In this document: positions 1 to 8,081 of the stretch, piece by piece
How the letters are laid out: each line of letters starts with the position of its first letter
Position numbering within the stretch: position 1 is the stretch's first letter
Assembly: GCF_009739465.1 (NCBI RefSeq)
Contig: NZ_WHOM01000072.1
Location: 1,641 to 65,640 of the forward strand
Origin: Streptomyces apocyni
GTDB taxonomy: Bacteria > Actinomycetota > Actinomycetes > Streptomycetales > Streptomycetaceae
Direction of reading: 5' to 3'
DNA: 64,000 nucleotides
Notes under the pieces: model-generated
Seen by the model: the letters and a program-made list of their open reading frames with translations, nothing else
Told to the model about the DNA's origin: nothing
Database searches by the model: none
Program-made: the position numbers and the translations under genes

Positions 1-440
1 CGTTCACAGCGTCCTCGCTGTGTTGCCTACCCGCCACTGGCCGGTAGGACTTTTTCAAAGGAACCTCGTCCCAGCCGTGACGGCTGGTAACGGGGTATCA
101 ACATATCTGGCGTTGACTTTTGGCACGCTGTTGAGTTCTCAAGGAACGGACGCTTCCTTTGTACTCACCCCGGTTTCCCTGGGCTTTCCTCCGGGCGCTT
201 CCCTTCGGTGTTTCGTTCTTGCGTTTCCGACTCTATCAGACTCTTTCGTGTCCGATTTCCTCGGTACCTTTCCGGTTCCCGCTTTCGCGTTTCCCTTTCC
301 GGCGGCTCCGACTCTATCAGATCCTTTTCCCGTTCCGTTTCCGGTCTGGAATTCGAATCTGCGGCGGTTGGAAAGCCGTTGCCTTTCAGCGCGGACCGAC
401 TTTATCAGAGGATCTGAGTCGGTCTTCCCCCCTCCTCTCG
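1..440 (-). promoter_or_regulatory. rRNA operon promoter and leader region (16S gene just left of window)
   Basis: Read on the minus strand, positions 144-90 contain the leader motif GAGAACTCAACAGCGTGCC followed by the CAACGCCAGATATGTTG stretch, which I recognise as the conserved leader upstream of 16S rRNA in streptomycetes. Upstream of it (higher coordinates) lie three copies of a box TCTGATARAGTCGG at 226-240, 307-321 and 395-409, each carrying a TAGAGT or TAAAGT hexamer placed like a -10 element; this fits the tandem promoters known for Streptomyces rrn operons. No good -35 hexamers are visible. A short hairpin (71-77 with 81-87) lies between the leader motif and the left edge. Open frames across this stretch are spurious. 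The 16S gene itself is outside the window, so this is an inference from leader sequence. Confidence 0.8.
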
Positions 441-500
441 GGACCCGCTCCAGGCACACAAGTGCACCCGGACACGTTGGGGTGGAGAGGTAAAAGTACT

Positions 501-540
501 GGAGCGGGGCGCCCGGATGCAAATCGGGGCGCCCCGCTCC
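501..540 (-). terminator. terminator of rnj
   Basis: Perfect 14-bp inverted repeat (501-514 with 527-540), 12-nt loop, starting 18 nt beyond the rnj stop codon. It is GC-rich with no T-tract, the usual form in Streptomyces. It also separates rnj from the rRNA promoters, which fire in the same direction. Confidence 0.85.
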
Positions 541-557
541 TGGTTGCTGCCCCGAGG

Positions 558-2243
558 TCAGACCTCGACGACGACGGGAAGGATCATCGGTCGTCGGCGG
601 TACGTGTCCGAGACCCACTTGCCCAGTGTGCGGCGCACGAGTTGCTGGAGCTGGTGGGGTTCGACTACCCCGTCCTGGGCTGACTTCTCCAGGACTTCCT
701 GGATCTTCGGGAGCACCGCGCCGAAGGAGGAGTCCTCGATACCCGAGCCGCGGGCCTGGATATGCGGGCCGCCGGTGATCTTTCCGGTGCTGGAGTCGAC
801 CACGATGAACACCGAGATGATGCCCTCGTCCCCGAGGATGCGGCGGTCCTTGAGCGAGGCGTCCGTGACATCGCCGACCGAGAGGCCGTCGACGTATACG
901 TATCCGGCCTGGACCTTGCCGACGATCTTGGCCTTGCCCGCGACCAGGTCGACGACCACGCCGTCCTCGGCGATGACGATCTGGCCCTGTGGGACGCCCG
1001 TCAGTGCGCCGAGTTCGGCGTTCGCGCGCAGGTGGCGCCATTCGCCGTGGACGGGCATCAGGTTCCTGGGCTGGCAGATGTTGTAGAAGTACAGCAGCTC
1101 GCCGGCCGAGGCGTGTCCGGAGACATGCACCTTGGCGTTGCCCTTGTGCACCACGTTGGCGCCCCAGCGGGTCAGGCCGTTGATCACGCGGTAGACCGCG
1201 TTCTCGTTGCCCGGGATCAGGGACGAGGCCAGGATCACCGTGTCGCCCTGGACGATGCGGATCTGGTGGTCGCGGTTGGCCATCCGGGAGAGGGCCGCCA
1301 TCGGCTCGCCCTGGGAACCCGTGCAGACCAGGACGACCTCGTGGTCCGGGAGGTCGTCGAGGGTCTTGACGTCGACGACCAGACCGGCCGGGACCTTCAG
1401 ATAGCCGAGGTCTCTGGCGATGCCCATGTTGCGGACCATCGAGCGTCCGACGAAGGCGACCCGACGGCCGTACTCATTGGCGGCGTCGAGGATCTGCTGG
1501 ATGCGGTGCACATGGCTGGCGAAGCTGGCCACGATGACGCGCTTCTGGGCTCCCGCGAAGACCTGACGCAGGACGCCGGAGATATCGCGCTCGGGCGGGA
1601 CGAAGCCCGGGACCTCGGCGTTCGTCGAGTCGGCCAGCAGCAGGTCGATGCCCTCCTCGCCGAGCCGGGAGAACGCCCTCAGGTCGGTGAGGCGGCCGTC
1701 GAGGGGCAGCTGGTCCATCTTGAAGTCGCCGGTGTGGACCACCAGGCCCGCGGGGGTGCGGATGGCGACCGCCAGGGCGTCCGGGATGGAGTGGTTGACC
1801 GAGACGAACTCGCAGTCGAAGGGGCCGATGCGCTCGCGGTGGCCCTCGGTGACCTCGAGGGTGTACGGGCGGATGCGGTGCTCCTGGAGCTTCGCCTCGA
1901 TCAGGGCGAGGGTCAGCTTGGAGCCGATCAGAGGGATGTCCGGCTTCTCGCGAAGCAGGTACGGGACGCCGCCGATGTGGTCTTCGTGGCCGTGGGTGAG
2001 CACGATGCCGTCGATGTCGTCGAGACGGTCCCGGATGCTGCTGAAGTCCGGCAGGATCAGGTCGATACCGGGCTGCTCCTCCTCGGGGAAGAGCACTCCG
2101 CAGTCGACGATCAGGAGGCGACCGCCGTACTCGAAGACGGTCATGTTGCGGCCGATCTCGCCAAGGCCGCCGAGCGGGGTGACGCGCAGGCCGCCCTCGG
2201 GCAGCTTCGGCGGGGTGCCGAGCTCAGGATGCGGATGACTCAA
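558..2243 (-). CDS. rnj: ribonuclease J (metallo-beta-lactamase/beta-CASP RNase)
   Basis: 561 aa, the usual length of actinobacterial RNase J, an endo/5'-3' exoribonuclease for mRNA decay and rRNA maturation in the cytoplasm. The metallo-beta-lactamase core shows the zinc motif HGHEDH at residues 84-89 after a LGGLGEIGRN strand, then HTGDFKMD, the beta-CASP part (SFASHVHRIQQ, CTGSQGEP), and SGHASAGEL with PVHGEWRHL near the C-terminal metal ligands. The start is TTG at 2243, chosen because GGTAGGAGA lies 5-6 nt upstream and the protein begins at the normal place. It lies upstream of the rRNA operon region and downstream of dapA, 179 bp apart. Identification is firm; only the rare TTG start is unusual. 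Confidence 0.95.
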   Translation of the reverse strand: MSHPHPELGTPPKLPEGGLRVTPLGGLGEIGRNMTVFEYGGRLLIVDCGVLFPEEEQPGIDLILPDFSSIRDRLDDIDGIVLTHGHEDHIGGVPYLLREKPDIPLIGSKLTLALIEAKLQEHRIRPYTLEVTEGHRERIGPFDCEFVSVNHSIPDALAVAIRTPAGLVVHTGDFKMDQLPLDGRLTDLRAFSRLGEEGIDLLLADSTNAEVPGFVPPERDISGVLRQVFAGAQKRVIVASFASHVHRIQQILDAANEYGRRVAFVGRSMVRNMGIARDLGYLKVPAGLVVDVKTLDDLPDHEVVLVCTGSQGEPMAALSRMANRDHQIRIVQGDTVILASSLIPGNENAVYRVINGLTRWGANVVHKGNAKVHVSGHASAGELLYFYNICQPRNLMPVHGEWRHLRANAELGALTGVPQGQIVIAEDGVVVDLVAGKAKIVGKVQAGYVYVDGLSVGDVTDASLKDRRILGDEGIISVFIVVDSSTGKITGGPHIQARGSGIEDSSFGAVLPKIQEVLEKSAQDGVVEPHQLQQLVRRTLGKWVSDTYRRRPMILPVVVEV

Positions 2244-2289
2244 AAGACTCTCCTACCCACGCGCGCCACGTACCCCAGAGGGACGTGGC

Positions 2290-2415
2290 GCGCATGACAC
2301 TCATGCAGTTGCTGTCGCTGTTGCTCTTGCTGTTGCGGTTGTCGTCTGTGCTGCCTGTGCTGACTGTGTTGCCTTGGTCTGGCTATTCAGTTGGTCCGGC
2401 TATTCGGTTGTGAAG
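2290..2415. repeat. CTG/TTG-rich low-complexity spacer between dapA and rnj
   Basis: The dapA-rnj spacer is dominated by imperfect TTGCTG/TGTGCTG units, then two near-copies of GGCTATTCRGTTG (around 2382-2411). No gene is seen. It probably lies in the transcribed spacer between the two genes; function unknown. Confidence 0.6.
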
Positions 2416-2422
2416 TCTGTGG

Positions 2423-3322
2423 CTACAGCTGTACGCCGCCCGCGGCGAGGTCGATCTTGAGCTGGTGGATCTCCTCGGGCGCGAGCTCGACCATCGGCAG
2501 GCGCAGCGGCCCGGCTGGCAGGCCCTGCAGGGTGAGCGCGGCCTTGGTGGTGATCACGCCCTGCGTGCGGAACATGCCCGTGAAGACGGGGAGCAGCTTC
2601 TGGTGGATCTCCGTTGCCTTGTGGACGTCGCCGTTGATGTGGGCGTCGAGCATGGCGCGTAGTTCCGGGGTCACCACATGGCCGACGACGGAGACGAAGC
2701 CGATCGCGCCGACGGAGAGCAGCGGGAGGTTGAGCATGTCGTCGCCGGAGTACCAGGCGAGGCTGGAGCGCGCGATGGCCCAGCTGGCGCGGCCGAGGTC
2801 GCCCTTGGCGTCCTTGTTGGCGACGATCCGCGGGTGCTCTGAGAGGCGGACCAGGGTCTCGGTGTTGATCGGTACGCCGCTGCGGCCGGGGATGTCGTAG
2901 AGCATGACCGGCAGCTCGGTCGAGTCCGCGATGGCGGTGAAGTGCCTCAGCAGGCCTTCCTGCGGGGGCTTGTTGTAGTACGGCGTCACCGCGAGCAGGC
3001 CGTGGGCGCCGACGCCCTCCGCGGCGCGCGCGAGTTCGAGGCTGTGGCGGGTGTCGTTGGTGCCGACTCCGGCGACGACGTGGGCGCGGTCGCCGACGGC
3101 TTCCAGAACGGCTCGTACGAGCTCGGTTTTCTCCGCGTCGCTGGTGGTGGGGGACTCGCCGGTGGTGCCGTTGATGATCAGGCCGTCGTTGCCTGCGTCC
3201 ACCAGGTGGACGGCGAGTCGCTGCGCGCCGTCGAGGTCGAGTGCGCCGTCCGCCCTGAAGGGCGTGACCATGGCGGTGAGGACCCTCCCGAAGGGGGTCT
3301 GCGGAGTCGAGGTCGGAGCCAT
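2423..3322 (-). CDS. dapA: 4-hydroxy-tetrahydrodipicolinate synthase
   Basis: 299 aa TIM-barrel enzyme of the DHDPS/NAL family; condenses pyruvate with aspartate semialdehyde in the lysine/diaminopimelate pathway, needed for LL-DAP in the Streptomyces cell wall. Visible signatures: NGTTGES (51-57), TPYYNKP (113-119), LYDIPGRSGV with catalytic Tyr142, and the Schiff-base lysine at Lys170 in ANKDAKGD. ATG start at 3322. The next step enzyme, dapB, lies 2.5 kb away in the same orientation, and thyX lies upstream in the same direction, about 200 bp apart. Family members acting on other substrates exist, but the pairing with dapB and conserved active site favour DapA. Confidence 0.95.
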   Translation of the reverse strand: MAPTSTPQTPFGRVLTAMVTPFRADGALDLDGAQRLAVHLVDAGNDGLIINGTTGESPTTSDAEKTELVRAVLEAVGDRAHVVAGVGTNDTRHSLELARAAEGVGAHGLLAVTPYYNKPPQEGLLRHFTAIADSTELPVMLYDIPGRSGVPINTETLVRLSEHPRIVANKDAKGDLGRASWAIARSSLAWYSGDDMLNLPLLSVGAIGFVSVVGHVVTPELRAMLDAHINGDVHKATEIHQKLLPVFTGMFRTQGVITTKAALTLQGLPAGPLRLPMVELAPEEIHQLKIDLAAGGVQL

Positions 3323-3392
3323 GGGTCACACGCTACTCGCTGCTCACCGCGTGGTCCCCCCTCGGGGCAGGTGAGCGTACGTGACAAGCGGA

Positions 3393-3432
3393 ACCCAGCA
3401 CTGCCTGCTCGGGGGTTCAAGCAGTGCCGGGT
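3393..3432 (-). terminator. possible terminator after thyX
   Basis: 12-bp inverted repeat (3393-3404 with 3421-3432, one G-T pair), 16-nt loop, about 100 nt downstream of the thyX stop and upstream of dapA. It could equally be a dapA leader structure. The loop contains GGTTCAA but there is no tRNA fold. Confidence 0.4.
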
Positions 3433-3528
3433 CCGTTTGATCAGGCTAGATGAACTTCACGAAAAGCCGCAATCCGGACACTTCACCTGGCCGACCGCAC
3501 ATCTGTACCCGCGCGGTGCGCGCACGCC

Positions 3529-4269
3529 TTACGGGGCCACGCGCCCGTTGGCGTTGAACGCGGCATACGTGAGCGGCATCAGCTGCGCCCATTGCTGCTC
3601 CATCTGCTCGCCGACCATCTCGATCTCCCGCTGCGGGAAGGACGGCACCTTGGCCAGCTCATGCTGGGTGCGCAGGCCGAGGAAGTGCATCAGGGAGCGG
3701 GCGTTACAGGTCGCGTACATCGACGAGTACAGGCCGACGGGAAGGACGGCACGGGCGACCTCACGGGCCACGCCCGCGGCCAGCATCTCCTGGTACGCCT
3801 CGTACGCCTGGCGGTAGGAGTCCTCCATGACGCGGCCGGTGAGTTCCTGCTGCGCCTGGGTGCCCTCCACGAAGACGTACTTGCCGGGGCGGCCTTCCTG
3901 GACCAGCTTGCGGGCCTCTCCGGGGATGTAGAAGACCGGGTGCAGCTCCCTGTAGCGACCCGATTCCTCGTTGTACGACCAGCCGGCGCGGTGCCGCATG
4001 AACTCGCGGAACACGAAGATCGGGGCGCTGATGAAGAACGTCATGGAGTTGTGCTCGAAGGGGCTGCCGTGGCGGTCCCGCATGAGGTAGTTGATCAGCC
4101 CCTTGGAGCGCTCGGGGTCCTTGCTGAGCTCCTCCAGGGACTGCTCGCCCGCCGTGGAGACACGGGCGGCCCAGAGGACGTCGGTGTCGGCGGCGCTGTG
4201 CTTCACCAGCTCGACGCTCACCTCGCTGCGGAAGCTGGGCTTGAGGTCTTCGGCGGGGGTCTCGCTCAC
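3529..4269 (-). CDS. thyX: FAD-dependent thymidylate synthase ThyX
   Basis: 246 aa from the GTG at 4269, which has AAGGA about 9 nt upstream and gives the length expected for Streptomyces ThyX; an ATG at 4287 lacks a ribosome binding site. ThyX makes dTMP from dUMP with methylenetetrahydrofolate, FAD and NADPH. The diagnostic motif appears as FMRHRAGWSYNEESGRY, the longer-spaced actinobacterial form of RHRX7S, followed by a C-terminal LYSSMYATCNARSLMHFLGLR region with the substrate-binding Arg/Ser residues. Its neighbour dapA is in the same direction about 200 bp downstream. No thyA is visible in the window. Identification is secure. Confidence 0.95.
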   Translation of the reverse strand: MSETPAEDLKPSFRSEVSVELVKHSAADTDVLWAARVSTAGEQSLEELSKDPERSKGLINYLMRDRHGSPFEHNSMTFFISAPIFVFREFMRHRAGWSYNEESGRYRELHPVFYIPGEARKLVQEGRPGKYVFVEGTQAQQELTGRVMEDSYRQAYEAYQEMLAAGVAREVARAVLPVGLYSSMYATCNARSLMHFLGLRTQHELAKVPSFPQREIEMVGEQMEQQWAQLMPLTYAAFNANGRVAP

Positions 4270-4473
4270 CGGCGGGGGTCCTTCCATTCGCATCGCTCGG
4301 GCGGCGCCCACTCTACGGCTCGGCACTGACAGTCCGACCGTTCGGCGGCACTCTGCGTGGTTCTTCGGTGAATTTCCCGAATCAGGGCACCCCTGTCACG
4401 TTTTGAACGTCTGTCTAGGTAACAGCCGTTCGAAGCGACCGTTCGACATTCGAAAGAGGGAGAAGCGACCTCC

Positions 4474-4713
4474 ATGTTCCGTCGGCGAGAGCCCGTCCCG
4501 TTCGCCTTCATCGCCGAGGCAGACACGTTCCGCAGTAATGTCACACCCCCGCCGCGCGAGCGCGCCACGCGCGGCCAGATACTCGGCCATACGCTGATCG
4601 GGCTCACCGTGGTCAGCGGCCTGGTGGGCGCCCTGCTGTTCGGGCTGCCCGCGCTCTCCCCCGAGCAGTCACCGGCAAAGACGCAGCAGTCCGAGGCCTC
4701 TGACGAGCGCTGA
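4474..4713 (+). CDS. small single-pass membrane protein of unknown function
   Basis: 79 aa, ATG start with AGGGAGAA ahead of it. N-terminal half is polar and basic with PPPRERATRG; residues about 37-61 form one hydrophobic helix; the tail is short, acidic/polar (SPEQSPAKTQQ). Topology probably N-in. It is divergent from thyX and followed by the PH-domain-like membrane protein on the same strand. I do not recognise a family with known function. The stop codon sits inside a 30-bp tandem duplication, so the C-terminus may differ between strains. Confidence 0.75.
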   Translation: MFRRREPVPFAFIAEADTFRSNVTPPPRERATRGQILGHTLIGLTVVSGLVGALLFGLPALSPEQSPAKTQQSEASDER

Positions 4714-4747
4714 CGGGCCCTGGCGGGCTCTGACGAGCGCTGACGGG
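4699..4747 (+). repeat. 30-bp-period tandem duplication spanning a stop codon
   Basis: A 19-bp identical stretch (TCTGACGAGCGCTGACGGG) occurs at 4699-4717 and 4729-4747. The first copy contains the stop codon of the small membrane-protein gene. Confidence 0.85.
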
Positions 4748-4858
4748 CTGTGATGGGCGCTGACACGTCCGGACCCCCGGTGGTGGTCGCTCGCCGCGCG
4801 CCTCGATAGCCTCACCCGAGCACAGCCCTGTCGAGCGTGCATGGAGTGAGGATCAGTC

Positions 4859-5416
4859 GTGCCCCTGCCCTTTCTGACGGCCGACCGCGCGTTCGGTGAC
4901 ACCGAAGAGGACACCGATGTCGCGCTGCCGTACGCGGACCGCGACCAGTGGCGGCGGCCCTACCGCCCCGGCCCATGGCGGGTCGGCGCCGCGGCGGTAC
5001 TGCTCCTGCTCGCCTCGTACCTGCTGTTCGCCGCGATGATCATCATGCTCGCTGGCGGGCTCCGAGGCGGCCTGACCTGCGTCGGCGGCGCACTCGCCGT
5101 GATCGCGGTCTCGGTGCGCATGCTGCGGGTCGGCACCTGGGTCAGCGCGCGGGGGCTGCGCCAAGTGGGGTTCTTCGTGACACGGACGCTCCCCTGGGAG
5201 CGCGTCCGGGAGGTGCGCACCGCTCAGCAGCCGGTGCGCTGGCTGGGACTGCCGCGCACCGTTCAGGGCCAGGCGCTCATCCTCGTACGGCAGGACGGCA
5301 CGCAGCTCGCGCCGCCGCTGCTCACGGACCACAACGCCGACTTCATGGCCAGGACCGAGGCCTTCGACAGGGCCGCGGACACCGTCGAGGCCTGGGCGTA
5401 CGAGTACTGCGCCTAA
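4859..5416 (+). CDS. membrane protein with bacterial PH-like domain
   Basis: 185 aa from a GTG start preceded by GTGAGGA. Residues about 40-92 hold two hydrophobic helices (WRVGAAAVLLLLASYLLFAA and a second after a Gly-rich turn), followed by a soluble part with WVSARGLRQVGFFVTRTLPW and an R-x-V-R-T beta pattern typical of the bacterial PH-like domain (bPH family). Role unknown; such proteins are anchored on the cytoplasmic face. Its TAA stop overlaps the TAG stop of the convergent TPR-like gene by 3-4 bp (5413-5416), so there is no room for an intergenic terminator. Confidence 0.8.
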   Translation: MPLPFLTADRAFGDTEEDTDVALPYADRDQWRRPYRPGPWRVGAAAVLLLLASYLLFAAMIIMLAGGLRGGLTCVGGALAVIAVSVRMLRVGTWVSARGLRQVGFFVTRTLPWERVREVRTAQQPVRWLGLPRTVQGQALILVRQDGTQLAPPLLTDHNADFMARTEAFDRAADTVEAWAYEYCA

Positions 5417-5868
5417 ACCGGACGACCGCTCGCCCCTGCGTGCAGGGCGATCGCGCGCTGCATCGCCTTGCGGGCGCGTGGGGTGTCCCGGGCGTCGTGG
5501 TAGGCCACGGCGAGGCGGAACCAGCAGCGCCAGTCGTCCGGGGTGTCCTCGGTCTCCGCGCGGCGCTGGGCGAAGACGGCATCGGCGGAGTCACGGTCGA
5601 TGCGGCCGCTCGGGGTGCGCTTGAGCTCGTCGACGGGGAGGCCGCCCTCGGCTTCGAGTTCGGCGGCCAGCTGGTCCGCCCTGCGGGCGAACTGGGTGGT
5701 CTTCCACAGGAACCAGACGCCGATCAACGGCAGCACCAGCACCGCGGCACCGAAGGTGACGGTGAGTACGGTGCCCTCGCGAATGAGCAGCACACCCCGG
5801 CTGCCGACCAGGACGAAGTAGACGACCAGGACGGCGGCCAGGGCGAAGTACGTGATCTTTGCGCGCAT
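5413..5868 (-). CDS. membrane-anchored TPR-like protein
   Basis: 151 aa from ATG at 5868, 13 nt downstream of the dapB stop, so probably cotranscribed with dapB. Two hydrophobic helices (residues about 5-26 and 34-56) are followed by a charged linker and a C-terminal helical pair, WRCWFRLAVAYHDARD then RARKAMQRAI, which reads as a single tetratricopeptide-like repeat. Function unknown; location suggests a housekeeping role in the pnp-M16-dapB transcript. Longer starts upstream run back through dapB in another frame and are rejected. Confidence 0.8.
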   Translation of the reverse strand: MRAKITYFALAAVLVVYFVLVGSRGVLLIREGTVLTVTFGAAVLVLPLIGVWFLWKTTQFARRADQLAAELEAEGGLPVDELKRTPSGRIDRDSADAVFAQRRAETEDTPDDWRCWFRLAVAYHDARDTPRARKAMQRAIALHAGASGRPV

Positions 5869-5881
5869 GTCAGACGGCCAT

Positions 5882-6637
5882 TCAGTTGCCGAGGTCGAGG
5901 AAGTGTTCCAGGCCGAACGTGAGGCCGGGCGTGGACACCACACGGCGTACACCGAGCAGGATGCCCGGCATGAAGCTGCTGTGGTGCAGTGAGTCGTGGC
6001 GGATGGTGAGGGTCTCGCCCTCACCGCCCAGCAGGACTTCCTGGTGGGCGAGCATGCCGCGCAGGCGTACGGCGTGCACCGGCACCCCGTCCACCTGTGC
6101 GCCACGGGCGCCGTCCAGGGCCGTGGCGGTGGCGTCCGGCTGCGGGGCGCAGCCGGCTTCCTCGCGGGCGGCGGCGATGAGCTGCGCGGTGCGGGTCGCG
6201 GTACCGGACGGCGCGTCGACCTTGTTCGGGTGGTGCAGCTCGATGACCTCGGCGGACTCGAAGAAGCGGGCCGCCTGGCGGGCGAACTGCATGCTGAGCA
6301 CCGCGCCGATGGAGAAGTTCGGCGCGATCAGGACACCGGTGGCCGGGGAGTCGGCCAGCCAGGTGTTCAGCTGTGCGAGGCGGTCATCGGTCCAGCCGGT
6401 GGTGCCGACGACGGCGTGGATGCCGTGGCGTACGCAGAAGTCGAGGTTGCCCATCACCGAGGCGGGGGTGGTCAGCTCGACGGCCACCTGGGCTTCGGAG
6501 TCCACCAGGGTCTCCAGCTTGTCGCCCCGGCTCAGGGTGGCGACCAGTTCCAGGTCCTCGGCGGCCTCGACGGCTCGTACGGCCTCGGCGCCGATCCGGC
6601 CCTGGGCTCCGATGACGGCCACGCGCAGCTTGCTCAT
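5882..6637 (-). CDS. dapB: 4-hydroxy-tetrahydrodipicolinate reductase
   Basis: 251 aa; reduces the DapA product to tetrahydrodipicolinate with NAD(P)H in lysine/DAP synthesis. N-terminal Rossmann motif VIGAQGRIG (8-16), then VGTTGW, and the catalytic/substrate motif ELHHPNKVDAPSGTA with the conserved His-His and Lys. C-terminal FGLEHFLDL is typical. ATG start with AAGGACGAA upstream. It follows the M16 peptidase gene by 61 bp and precedes the TPR-like gene, in one leftward group that starts at rpsO-pnp. Certain assignment. Confidence 0.95.
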   Translation of the reverse strand: MSKLRVAVIGAQGRIGAEAVRAVEAAEDLELVATLSRGDKLETLVDSEAQVAVELTTPASVMGNLDFCVRHGIHAVVGTTGWTDDRLAQLNTWLADSPATGVLIAPNFSIGAVLSMQFARQAARFFESAEVIELHHPNKVDAPSGTATRTAQLIAAAREEAGCAPQPDATATALDGARGAQVDGVPVHAVRLRGMLAHQEVLLGGEGETLTIRHDSLHHSSFMPGILLGVRRVVSTPGLTFGLEHFLDLGN

Positions 6638-6698
6638 TGCTTCGTCCTTCTACGGGGGCGGGTGCGGGTGCGGGTTCTGTGGGGCTCCGGCAGGCTGG

Positions 6699-8081
6699 CT
6701 AGGAGACCAGTTCGGCCAGGCGGGCTGCCTGCTTGTCCTTGATCGGGCCTATGGCCGACAGTGACGGACGCTGTCCCAGGATGTCGCGGGCCACCGCGCG
6801 TACCTCGTCGGGCGTGACCGCCGCTATCCGGGCGAGCATGTCGTCGACCGACATGTGCTCACCCCAGCACAGCTCGCTCTTGCCGATGCGGTTCATCAGG
6901 GCGCCGGTGTCCTCCAGGCCGAGGACGGTGGAGCCCGCGAGCTGGCCTATGGCGCGACTGACCTCGTCGTCGGACAGTCCGTGCTCGGCGACCTGGTCGA
7001 GCTCGTCGCGGCAGATCTTCAGGACGTCGCCGACCTGGCTGGAGCGACAGCCCGCGTAGACGCCGAAGAGGCCGCAGTCCGCGAAGGCCGAGGTGTACGA
7101 GTACACGCTGTAGGCGAGGCCGCGCTTCTCCCTGATCTCCTGGAACAGGCGTGAGGACATACCGCCGCCGAGCGCGGTGTTCAGGACGTTCAGGGCCCAG
7201 CGGCGCTCGTCGGTGCGGGCCAGGCCCGGCATGCCGAGGATGACATGGGCCTGCTCCGTCCTGCGGTCGACGACCTCGACCTTGCCCGCCGTACGCAGCT
7301 TGCGGCGGCCGTCGCGCGGAGCGATGGGGGTGGTGGCCTGGGACCCGGAGAGGGCGCCCGCCTTCTCGAACGCCGCGCGTACCTGGCGTACCACGCGCGC
7401 GTGGTCGACGTTTCCGGCGGCCGCGACGACCAGGTGGGTCGGGTCGTAGTGCCGCTTGTAGAAGCGGCGGATGCGGCCCGCGTCGAGTGCGTTGACCGTG
7501 TCGACGGTGCCGAGGACGGGGCGGCCGAGCGGGGTGTCGCCGAGCATGGTGTGCGCGAACAGGTCGTGGACGCAGTCGCCCGGGTCGTCCTCGGTCATCG
7601 CGATCTCTTCGAGGATGACCCCGCGCTCGGCGTCGACGTCCTCCTGCTCGATGAGCGATCCGGTGAGCATGTCGCACACCACGTCGATCGCCAGCGGCAG
7701 GTCGGTGTCCAGCACGCGCGCGTAGTAGCAGGTGTACTCCTTCGCCGTGAAGGCGTTCATCTCGCCGCCGACCGCGTCGATGGCGGAGGAGATGTCCAGG
7801 GCACTGCGTCGCTTGGTGCCCTTGAAGAGGAGGTGTTCGAGGTAGTGCGTGGCGCCGTTCAGGGACGGGGTCTCGTCCCGGGAGCCGACGTGGGCCCAGA
7901 TGCCGAAGGTGGCGGAACGTACGGAGGGCAGGGTCTCGGTGACGACGCGCAGGCCGCCCGGCAGGGTCGTACGACGGACCGTGCCGATGCCGTGCTCGCC
8001 CTTGAGGAGGGTTTGGGTACGGGCGACGGCCCGTACCTCCGAGGAGGTACGGGCCGTCGCCTGTGAACTACGGGACGTCAC
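6699..8081 (-). CDS. M16 family zinc metallopeptidase (processing-peptidase type)
   Basis: 460 aa from a GTG that overlaps the pnp stop as GTGA, implying translational coupling. The inverted zinc motif HxxEH is HYLEH at 79-83, and the third ligand lies in ERGVILEEIAMTEDD. The C-terminal half is the non-catalytic M16 repeat with the conserved GLAYSVYSY segment. Members resemble mitochondrial processing peptidase beta subunit and are generally cytoplasmic; substrate unknown. pnp-M16-dapB order is a conserved actinobacterial arrangement as I recall it. Codons 7-20 coincide with a 19-bp perfect hairpin, discussed separately. Confidence 0.93.
   Translation of the reverse strand: MTSRSSQATARTSSEVRAVARTQTLLKGEHGIGTVRRTTLPGGLRVVTETLPSVRSATFGIWAHVGSRDETPSLNGATHYLEHLLFKGTKRRSALDISSAIDAVGGEMNAFTAKEYTCYYARVLDTDLPLAIDVVCDMLTGSLIEQEDVDAERGVILEEIAMTEDDPGDCVHDLFAHTMLGDTPLGRPVLGTVDTVNALDAGRIRRFYKRHYDPTHLVVAAAGNVDHARVVRQVRAAFEKAGALSGSQATTPIAPRDGRRKLRTAGKVEVVDRRTEQAHVILGMPGLARTDERRWALNVLNTALGGGMSSRLFQEIREKRGLAYSVYSYTSAFADCGLFGVYAGCRSSQVGDVLKICRDELDQVAEHGLSDDEVSRAIGQLAGSTVLGLEDTGALMNRIGKSELCWGEHMSVDDMLARIAAVTPDEVRAVARDILGQRPSLSAIGPIKDKQAARLAELVS
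8022..8061 (-). promoter_or_regulatory. 19-bp perfect hairpin at pnp/M16 junction
   Basis: Positions 8022-8040 and 8043-8061 are exact reverse complements with a 2-nt centre. In the leftward mRNA the stem begins about 17 nt after the pnp stop and lies within codons 7-20 of the M16 gene, so it must be read through by ribosomes. It could act as an RNA-processing or stability element for pnp mRNA, or as an attenuator between pnp and the downstream genes. Function is inference. Confidence 0.75.

Noticed and set aside
139..1041. Basic 300-codon minus-strand frame across the rRNA leader
   Set aside because: Runs through leader, promoter boxes and the end of rnj in the wrong frame; spurious.
762..2297. 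511-codon plus-strand frame opposite rnj
   Set aside because: Antisense composition, no ribosome site, rnj on the other strand is certain.
3393..3432. GGTTCAA in a hairpin, resembling a tRNA T-loop
   Set aside because: No acceptor, D or anticodon stems can be drawn around it.
4269..4326. Longer thyX start at 4326
   Set aside because: Extra 19 residues lack conservation features and a ribosome site; GTG at 4269 gives the family length.
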